Shown here piece after piece: positions 58,106 to 64,000 of a stretch of DNA of 64,000 bases. The position numbers and the translations under genes are program-made. The stretch spans positions 2,762,001 through 2,826,000 of the forward strand of contig NZ_JAFEJA010000001.1 of assembly GCF_016919245.1 (NCBI RefSeq), in the 5' to 3' direction. The notes beneath the pieces are model-generated. The model did no database searches. It was given only the letters and a program-made list of their open reading frames with translations, and had not been told where the DNA came from. Source of the DNA: Streptomyces zhihengii. Its GTDB lineage: Bacteria; Actinomycetota; Actinomycetes; Streptomycetales; Streptomycetaceae. How positions within the stretch are numbered: the first letter of the stretch is position 1; every line of letters starts with the position of its first letter.

Positions 58106-59185
58106 TTACTGCGCGGCGGCGAGCTTGGCGGCCGAGTCGGCGTCGACGCACGCCTGGATCACCGCGTCGAGGTCGCCGTCGAGGACCTGGTCCAAGTTGT
58201 ACGCCTTGAAGCCCACCCGGTGGTCCGAGATCCGGTTTTCCGGGAAGTTGTACGTCCGGATCTTCTCGGACCGGTCCACCGTGCGGACCTGGCTGCGGCG
58301 CGCGTCCGCGGCCTCCTTCTCGGCCTCCTCCTGCGCGGCGGCGAGCAGCCTGGAGCGCAGGATACGCATCGCCTGCTCCTTGTTCTGGAGCTGGCTCTTC
58401 TCGTTCTGGCAGGAGGCGACGATGCCGGTCGGCAGGTGGGTGATGCGCACCGCGGAGTCGGTGGTGTTGACGGACTGGCCGCCGGGCCCGGAGGAGCGGT
58501 AGACGTCGATGCGCAGGTCGTTGGCGTGGATCTCGACGTCGATCTCCTCGGCCTCGGGCGTGACCAGCACACCGGCGGCGGAGGTGTGGATGCGGCCCTG
58601 GGACTCGGTCGCGGGCACCCGCTGCACGCGGTGCACCCCGCCCTCGTACTTCAGGCGCGCCCAGACGCCCTGGCCGGGCTCGGTGGCGCCCTGGCCGCCC
58701 TTGGTCTTCACCGCGACCTGGACGTCCTTGTAGCCGCCGAGTTCGGACTCGGTGGCGTCGATGATCTCGGTCTTCCAGCCCACGCGCTCCGCGTACCGCA
58801 GGTACATGCGCAGCAGGTCGCCCGCGAAGAGGGCGGACTCGTCGCCGCCGGCGCCGGCCTTGACCTCGAGGATGACGTCCTTGTCGTCGCTGGGGTCGCG
58901 CGGGACCAGGAGCAGCCGCAGCTTCTCGGTGATCTCCTCGCGCTGCTTCTCCAGCACCTTCACCTCGGCGGCGAAGTCCGGGTCGTCCGCGCCCAGTTCA
59001 CGGGCGGTGTCGATGTCCTCACCGGTCTGCTTCCAGGAGCGGTACGTGCCGACGATGGGCGTCAGCTCGGCGTAGCGCTTGTTCAGCTTGCGCGCGTTCG
59101 CCTGGTCGGCGTGGACCGAAGGGTCGGCGAGCTTCTTCTCGAGATCGGCGTGCTCGCCGATCAGTTCCTCGACCGCCTCGAACAT
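58106..59185 (-). CDS. prfA: Peptide chain release factor 1
   Basis: The protein has 359 residues. The stop-codon-reading tripeptide PAT ([14 protein letters not shown]) and the GGQ loop ([16 protein letters not shown]) are present, so it recognises UAA and UAG. ATG at 59185 is the family start ([16 protein letters not shown]); an earlier in-frame start is unsupported. It precedes prmC in a conserved pair. Confidence 0.96.
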   Translation of the reverse strand: MFEAVEELIGEHADLEKKLADPSVHADQANARKLNKRYAELTPIVGTYRSWKQTGEDIDTARELGADDPDFAAEVKVLEKQREEITEKLRLLLVPRDPSDDKDVILEVKAGAGGDESALFAGDLLRMYLRYAERVGWKTEIIDATESELGGYKDVQVAVKTKGGQGATEPGQGVWARLKYEGGVHRVQRVPATESQGRIHTSAAGVLVTPEAEEIDVEIHANDLRIDVYRSSGPGGQSVNTTDSAVRITHLPTGIVASCQNEKSQLQNKEQAMRILRSRLLAAAQEEAEKEAADARRSQVRTVDRSEKIRTYNFPENRISDHRVGFKAYNLDQVLDGDLDAVIQACVDADSAAKLAAAQ

Positions 59186-59246
59186 GCGGGGGCTCCTGGT
59201 TTCCGTGACGCTGACGCGAAGGGGGCTGCTGCTCAGAACGGACAAA

Positions 59247-59290
59247 GCGCCGGTCCCGGCCCCCCGGACGGGGCGGCCGAGGACCGGCGC
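59247..59290 (-). terminator. Terminator after rpmE
   Basis: GCGCCGGTCC (59247-59256) is perfectly complementary to GGACCGGCGC (59281-59290), with a further G+C stem inside. It begins ten bases past the rpmE stop and is followed on the minus strand by TTTG. prfA therefore probably needs read-through or its own promoter. Confidence 0.65.
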
Positions 59291-59299
59291 AGTGGCTCG

Positions 59300-59521
59300 C
59301 TACTTCTTGGAGCCGGCAGCCTTGCCGAAGCGGGCCTCGAAGCGGGCCACACGGCCACCGGTGTCGAGGATCTTCTGCTTGCCCGTGTAGAACGGGTGGC
59401 ACTCGGAGCAGACCTCGGCACGGATGGTGCCGCCGTCGATCGTGCTGCGGGTGGTGAACGACGCGCCGCAGGTGCAGCTGACCTGGGTCTCGACGTACTC
59501 GGGGTGGATGTCGCGCTTCAA
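59300..59521 (-). CDS. rpmE: Ribosomal protein L31, zinc-binding form
   Basis: The protein has 73 residues. Cysteines at 16, 18, 38 and 41 (SCTCG...VCSECHPF) mark the zinc-binding (C+) form, as opposed to the zinc-free paralogue made under zinc starvation. TTG at 59521, with AGGAG five bases upstream, gives the family start [11 protein letters not shown]; an ATG further upstream is not supported. Confidence 0.95.
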   Translation of the reverse strand: MKRDIHPEYVETQVSCTCGASFTTRSTIDGGTIRAEVCSECHPFYTGKQKILDTGGRVARFEARFGKAAGSKK

Positions 59522-59707
59522 GGTGTCTCCTAGGTTCCGGAGGGCTCCGGGTCGCACGCGCGGGATGCGGGTGCGTGAACCGGGGCCGACGTACCAGTCT
59601 GCCAGGACCGGCCGTATCTCCCAAAACCGGGGTGGCCCCCCAGGTATTCCCCGGGGGCCGCGGGGGTAGGGGGATTCGTTACGGCCGCGTGCCGGACGGG
59701 CGGGGTG

Positions 59708-60841
59708 TCACGTTCCGTTCCCGGCCGGCGACGCTCCGGCCACCACGTCCGCCGCCTCGCCCTTGTCGCCGGCGGAGTCCTCCAGGGCCGCGGCCGGGAT
59801 CGGCCGGTCCTGCTTGAGGGCGCGCCACACCTGCGCGGCGTCCGCCTCGACGGGGACGACCCGGTTGGGGTCCTGGGGGTCGTAGCGGACGGGCATGGTG
59901 ACCATGTGGACGTCCTCGGAGCCGAGCGAGCCGAGGCTGCGGGCGAAGCCGGTGAGCTCGTTCACGGAGTCGAGTTCCGAGTCCGGGGTGATCGCCTTGG
60001 TCGCGGCGTCGGCGAGGTCCAGCATCTTCTTCGGGTTGCCGAACACACCGACGTCCCTGACCTGGTCGACGAGCGCCTTGATGAACGCCTGCTGGAGCTG
60101 GATGCGGCCGAGGTCGCTGCCGTCGCCGACGCTCTTGCGGGTGCGCACCAGGCCGAGGGCCTGCTCGCCGTCGAGGGTGTGGGTGCCCGGTTCGAGGGCG
60201 AGGTGGCTCTTGGAGTCGTCGATGCGCTCGGTGGTGGTGATGTCCACACCGCCGAGTTCGTCGATCAGCTTCTTGAAGCCGTCGAAGTCGATCTCCAGGT
60301 AGTGGTCCATGCGGATGCCCGACATGGCCTCGACGGTCTTGACCGCGCAGGCCGGGCCGCCGGCCTCGTAGGCGGTGTTGAACATGGCCCGCCGGGCGCC
60401 GGGGGCGTCGGAGCCGTCGGCGTGCGTGCAGTCGGGGCGTTCGATCAGGGTGTCGCGCGGGATGGACACCACCGACGCCTTCTTGTGGCCCTGGTGGACG
60501 TGGACGACCATCGCGGTGTCGGAGCGGGCGCCGCCCTCGTCCTTCCCGTAGGCGGAGTTGGCGCCGGACCGGGAGTCGGAGCCGAGGACGAGGATGTCCA
60601 TGGAGCCGTCGTCGAGGTTCTTGGGCCGCTCGGTGCCGAGGGCCTGGTTGATGTCGACGCCGTCGAGGTTGCCGTTGACCTTGAAGTAGACGTAACCGAG
60701 GCCGGAGCCGCCGGCGAGCAGCAGGGCCGCGGCCGACCAGGCGGTGACCGTCCAGGCCCGGCGGGCGGCGGACGGCGGCTTCCGCCGTGCGCCGCCGCCG
60801 CGTATTCGGCCGCCGCTCTTCGTGCTGCTCTGCTCGGTCAT
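59708..60841 (-). CDS. LytR-CpsA-Psr (LCP) family protein
   Basis: The protein has 377 residues. A basic N-terminus, one membrane helix at about 30-52 and an extracytoplasmic LCP domain follow. Conserved pieces are LVLGSDSRSG, the Arg/Asp of SVVSIPRDTLIE, MDHYLEIDFDGFKKLID and GEQALGLVRTRKS. LCP enzymes transfer undecaprenyl-linked glycopolymers to peptidoglycan, a reaction consistent with the WecA-type gene 6 kb away. It lies between rho and rpmE, where mycobacteria have no such gene. Confidence 0.9.
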   Translation of the reverse strand: MTEQSSTKSGGRIRGGGARRKPPSAARRAWTVTAWSAAALLLAGGSGLGYVYFKVNGNLDGVDINQALGTERPKNLDDGSMDILVLGSDSRSGANSAYGKDEGGARSDTAMVVHVHQGHKKASVVSIPRDTLIERPDCTHADGSDAPGARRAMFNTAYEAGGPACAVKTVEAMSGIRMDHYLEIDFDGFKKLIDELGGVDITTTERIDDSKSHLALEPGTHTLDGEQALGLVRTRKSVGDGSDLGRIQLQQAFIKALVDQVRDVGVFGNPKKMLDLADAATKAITPDSELDSVNELTGFARSLGSLGSEDVHMVTMPVRYDPQDPNRVVPVEADAAQVWRALKQDRPIPAAALEDSAGDKGEAADVVAGASPAGNGT

Positions 60842-60987
60842 GCTCTCCTCGGCTCTGTCGGGGCCCCCGTCCGCGCCGGGCGCCGGCGGGCCGGACGCGG
60901 CGGTCCGGCACATGTCCGTCTTTCCGGGGGACGGTGAAGCATCCCTCAGGGTTGCACGGGCGTCTGAGATCCCCCTGAGAACGACGT

Positions 60988-61015
60988 GTGCCCACCACGC
61001 GGGCGTGGTGGGCAC
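60988..61015 (-). terminator. Hairpin after rho
   Basis: GTGCCCACCACG (60988-60999) is perfectly complementary to CGTGGTGGGCAC (61004-61015) around CGGG. It lies 98 bases after the rho stop and before the LCP gene. A gap of 272 bp with no gene surrounds it. Confidence 0.6.
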
Positions 61016-61113
61016 AGGAGCGAGCGGTCTCCCCGTCTCCACCAGGCGGTTCACCGGTGGCCGGGAGAGCGCCGGGGACCCGCGGACGGGCCCCCGGCTG
61101 TGGTGAAGCTCTC

Positions 61114-63153
61114 TCAGTCGTTGTTGTTGCCGGCCGACGGAGTCGTCTTCTGGATCTGCAGAAGGAACTCGCCGTTCGACTTCGTCTGCTTCATCTTGTC
61201 CAGGAGCAGCTCGATGGCCTGCTGCTGGTCGAGGGCGTGCAGCACACGGCGCAGCTTCCAGGTGACCGCCAGCTCGTCGCTGCCGAGCAGGATCTCCTCC
61301 TTGCGGGTGCCGGACGCGTCGACGTCCACCGCGGGGAAGATGCGCTTGTCGGCGAGCTTGCGGTCGAGCTTGAGCTCCATGTTGCCGGTGCCCTTGAACT
61401 CCTCGAAGATCACCTCGTCCATGCGCGAGCCGGTGTCGACCAGCGCGGTGGCCAGGATGGTCAGCGAGCCGCCGTCCTCGATGTTGCGCGCGGCACCGAA
61501 GAAGCGCTTCGGGGGGTAGAGCGCGGTCGAGTCGACACCACCGGACAGGATGCGGCCGGAGGCCGGCGCCGCCAGGTTGTAGGCGCGGCCCAGGCGGGTG
61601 ATCGAGTCCAGCAGGACGACCACGTCGTGACCCAGCTCGACGAGGCGCTTGGCGCGCTCGATGGCCAGCTCGGCGACGGTGGTGTGGTCCTCGGCGGGAC
61701 GGTCGAAGGTCGAGGAGATGACCTCGCCCTTGACCGACCGCTGCATGTCGGTCACCTCTTCGGGACGCTCGTCGACGAGGACGACCATCAGGTGGCACTC
61801 GGGGTTGTTGTGCGTGATCGCGTTGGCGACGGCCTGCATGATCATGGTCTTGCCGGTCTTCGGCGGGGCCACGATCAGACCGCGCTGGCCCTTGCCGATC
61901 GGCGACACGAGGTCGATGATCCGCGTGGTCAGCACGCCCGGGTCGGTCTCCAGACGGAGCCGGTCCTGCGGGTAGAGCGGCGTCAGCTTGTTGAACTCCG
62001 GGCGGCCGCGGCCGGATTCGGGCGCGGCGGCGTTGACGGAGTCCAGGCGCACCAGCGCGTTGAACTTCTCGCGGCGCTCGCCGTCCTTCGGCTGGCGCAC
62101 GGCACCGGTGACGTGGTCGCCCTTGCGCAGGCCGTTCTTGCGGACCTGGGCGAGGGAGACGTACACGTCGTTCGGGCCGGGCAGGTAGCCCGAGGTCCGG
62201 ATGAACGCGTAGTTGTCGAGGATGTCCAGGATGCCCGCGACGGGGATCAGGACGTCGTCGTCGGAGACCTGCGGCTCGCCGCCGCCGGCGAAGTCCTCGC
62301 GGCCACGGCGCCCGCGGCGGTCGCGGTAGCGTCCGCGCCGTCCGCGGCGGCCGCTGCCGTCGTCGTCGAAGTCGTCCTGCGGACCGCCGCCGCCCTGCTG
62401 GCCCTGCTGGCCGCCCTGGCGCTGCTGGCGCTGTCCGCCCTGCGGCTGGTCGTCGCCCTTGCCGCGGCGGTCGCGCTGACGGTCGCGGCGCTCACCGCGC
62501 TCCCCGCGCTCGCCGCGCTGACCGCGGTCCTGGCGGTCGCGGCGGCCCTCGCCGTCCTGGCCGGCGACGGCGGACTCGGCCTTGGCGTCGGTACCCGCCT
62601 CCGGCTTGGTCTCGGTCTTCACGTCGACGGCGGTGTCGGTGCGGGACTCGGTACGGCTCTCCGGGGAGCCCGCCTGCGCGGTGGCGCGGCGGCGGCGGCG
62701 CTCACCGGCCGGCTGGTCTTCCGCGGGCTGGGAGGCCCCGCCGGCGGGCTGACCGGGAATGTCGATCTGCTGCTGGGCGACGGCCTTCTCGGCCTTGTCG
62801 GCCTTGGCGGACTTCTCCGCGGCAGGGGCGGCTTCCTCACCCGTACGGGCCTTGGAGGTGGCGCGGCGCTTCGGCTTCGCCGGGGCATCGGCGTCGGCGG
62901 GCTTGGCCGCGGAGGAACCCCCGGCCTGCGCCTCCTTGATGACCTCGATCAGCTGGCTCTTGCGCATCCGCGCAGTGCCCCTGATGCCGAGGCCGGACGC
63001 GACCTGCTGCAGCTCGGCCAGGACCATGCCCTCGAGGCCGGTGCCGGAGCGGCGGCGCCGTGTGGTGGTGCCGGAGGCGGCACCTTCGGCGGGCGCGGCG
63101 GTGTCGACGTTGTTGTCGGCAGTAACGCCCATCAGATCGGTGGTGTCGCTCAC
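61114..63153 (-). CDS. rho: Transcription termination factor Rho
   Basis: The protein has 679 residues against 419 in E. coli. The extra 220 residues lie at about 75-295 between the N-terminal helical domain ([15 protein letters not shown]) and the RNA-binding cold-shock domain. This insert is rich in Arg, Gly, Asp and Gln ([29 protein letters not shown]) and is probably disordered; such inserts are usual in actinobacterial Rho and add RNA binding. The P-loop is APPKTGKT at 429-436. GTG at 63153 has GGAAGGA upstream. The leader is almost 400 bp long. Confidence 0.96.
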   Translation of the reverse strand: MSDTTDLMGVTADNNVDTAAPAEGAASGTTTRRRRSGTGLEGMVLAELQQVASGLGIRGTARMRKSQLIEVIKEAQAGGSSAAKPADADAPAKPKRRATSKARTGEEAAPAAEKSAKADKAEKAVAQQQIDIPGQPAGGASQPAEDQPAGERRRRRATAQAGSPESRTESRTDTAVDVKTETKPEAGTDAKAESAVAGQDGEGRRDRQDRGQRGERGERGERRDRQRDRRGKGDDQPQGGQRQQRQGGQQGQQGGGGPQDDFDDDGSGRRGRRGRYRDRRGRRGREDFAGGGEPQVSDDDVLIPVAGILDILDNYAFIRTSGYLPGPNDVYVSLAQVRKNGLRKGDHVTGAVRQPKDGERREKFNALVRLDSVNAAAPESGRGRPEFNKLTPLYPQDRLRLETDPGVLTTRIIDLVSPIGKGQRGLIVAPPKTGKTMIMQAVANAITHNNPECHLMVVLVDERPEEVTDMQRSVKGEVISSTFDRPAEDHTTVAELAIERAKRLVELGHDVVVLLDSITRLGRAYNLAAPASGRILSGGVDSTALYPPKRFFGAARNIEDGGSLTILATALVDTGSRMDEVIFEEFKGTGNMELKLDRKLADKRIFPAVDVDASGTRKEEILLGSDELAVTWKLRRVLHALDQQQAIELLLDKMKQTKSNGEFLLQIQKTTPSAGNNND

Positions 63154-63547
63154 GAAGGGTCCTTCCCTGGAGCGGACGTCGGCCTTCTGGCTCGGCGACC
63201 GGTTGTGCTGTCCGACGGCGGGTCCCGGGGTACGGACCGTGTCGGAGCGGTGGTCCCGCCGGTGCAGATCAACGGCGGAGAGATATACATGCAATGACGT
63301 GCAAGGCCCGGCCCGATGACCCCCTGCTCGACCCACTCCTGGCTGAGCGAGGGGTGTCGTGCCGGTTCCGGAGCGTGCTCGACGCTGCTCAGGCAGGCTG
63401 CTCAGGCAGTGTGGGAGGCTCTCGGAAGAATGGTCGTCCCGATACGGGACGCGCAGCACCGCGCCGCTTCGACGACGGTTGCAGACTTGAGGTTAACACT
63501 ACCGGCTCCAACAAACATTCCCCCTCTCACTCACCGGCAATCGTCGA
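63154..63547 (-). promoter_or_regulatory. Long rho leader / promoter region
   Basis: This 394-bp gap between thrB and rho has no supported gene. It contains two perfect tandem copies of the 13-mer GCTGCTCAGGCAG (63384-63409). The thrB-proximal end (63490-63535) is A+T-richer, with GTGTTAACC on the minus strand, and is the likely promoter. A leader of up to about 340 bases is expected, which fits known Rho autoregulation in other bacteria. Confidence 0.5.
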
Positions 63548-64000
63548 TCACTGCGGGGACAGCGGCAGAACGCTCGCCCCCGCCGCGTCGAAGGCGAGCC
63601 GGTTCGCGGCCCAGCCCTCGCCCGCCAGCAGCGCGACCTTGTCGGCCGTGCCGTCCTCGGCCAGTGCGAGGACCGTGGGGCCCGCACCGGAGATGACCGC
63701 GGGGACGCCGTCGGCGCGCAGTCGGTTGACGAGCGCGATGCTCTCGGGCATCGCGGGAGCGCGGTACTCCTGGTGGAGACGGTCCTCGGTGGCCGGGAGC
63801 AGCAGCTCGGGACGCCTGGTCAGAGCCTCGACGAGGAGTGCGGAGCGGCCCGCGTTGGCGGCGGCGTCGACATGCGGGACGGTGCGCGGCAGCAGGCCGC
63901 GGGCCGTCTCGGTGAGCACCGGCCTGCCGGGCACGAAGACCACCGGAACGACGGAGTCGGCCGGGTCCATCCTGATCGCCCGGGCGGCGCCGGCCTCGGT
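63548..64000 (-). CDS. thrB: Homoserine kinase, C-terminal part (runs off the right edge)
   Basis: The last 150 or so residues of a GHMP-family kinase are present. Family marks are RTVPHVDAAANAGRSALLVEAL, HQEYRAPAMPES and the GHMP motif-3 Gly-rich segment VISGAGPTVLALAE. ThrB phosphorylates homoserine in threonine synthesis. The frame is open to the window edge, so the N-terminus and ATP loop lie outside. The thrB-rho order is conserved in actinobacteria. Confidence 0.92.
   Translation of the reverse strand, partial: TEAGAARAIRMDPADSVVPVVFVPGRPVLTETARGLLPRTVPHVDAAANAGRSALLVEALTRRPELLLPATEDRLHQEYRAPAMPESIALVNRLRADGVPAVISGAGPTVLALAEDGTADKVALLAGEGWAANRLAFDAAGASVLPLSPQ

Overview
The window is about 64 kb of very high G+C DNA with strong G/C third-position bias, GTG and TTG starts, and gene families (Scy, FilP, ChiC, IcmA, NucS, DUF3817, SCO5389 family) that place it in a Streptomyces chromosome core. 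From memory, gene order follows S. coelicolor from about SCO5419 (left) to SCO5356/thrB (right). The backbone also matches the M. tuberculosis order thrB-rho-rpmE-prfA-prmC-sua5-rfe-atpIBEFHAGDC-DUF2550-cobO...nucS-mce-fadA4-trx. I see no IS element, prophage, CRISPR array, rRNA or tRNA.

Layout, left to right. 1-4.7 kb: possible edge gene, thioredoxin/TPR co-chaperone, TetR regulator, isobutyryl-CoA mutase large subunit (icmA), DUF3817 protein. 4.8-8.4 kb: MarR and MFS exporter, divergent ArsR-type regulator, thiamine-binding-family protein, second DUF3817 protein. 8.6-10.7 kb: three coupled AIM24-family genes followed by a nested inverted repeat. 10.8-16.0 kb: MarR, Tat-exported sulfite-oxidase-type molybdoenzyme, 37-bp repeat array, OmpR-type two-component system, divergent acidic PepSY protein. 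16.0-19.3 kb: interspersed repeats, meaB, acetyl-CoA acetyltransferase, methylmalonyl-CoA epimerase. 19.4-24.5 kb: polar-growth coiled-coil proteins Scy and FilP. 24.7-28.6 kb: two paralogous ABC exporter modules.

28.6-39.6 kb: zinc-ribbon-like protein, luciferase-like flavin oxidoreductase, SCO5389-family protein, NucS mismatch endonuclease, a STAND-like membrane ATPase, STAS protein, 3-hydroxybutyryl-CoA dehydrogenase, TetR, DrrAB-like ABC exporter, PduO-type cobalamin adenosyltransferase, membrane protein. 39.7-43.7 kb: chiS-chiR-chiC with a repeat-bearing chitinase promoter. 43.8-52.3 kb: DUF2550 gene and the complete F1Fo ATP synthase operon (minus strand). 52.5-64 kb: WecA/MraY-type transferase, glyA, a phosphatase-family protein lacking the nucleophilic Cys, Sua5, prmC, prfA, rpmE, LytR-CpsA-Psr protein, rho, and the 3' part of thrB.

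Themes: (i) adenosylcobalamin-dependent acyl-CoA metabolism (adenosyltransferase, IcmA, MeaB, epimerase, thiolase, hydroxybutyryl-CoA dehydrogenase) spread over about 36 kb; (ii) hyphal tip growth (Scy/FilP); (iii) chitin use under two-component and probably DasR control; (iv) a translation, termination and energy block on the minus strand. The least explained items are the Cys-to-Ser phosphatase homologue, the STAS protein with Ala at the phospho-Ser position, the Walker-A-altered membrane ATPase, the acidic sensor/PepSY pair, the AIM24 trio, and several repeat families.
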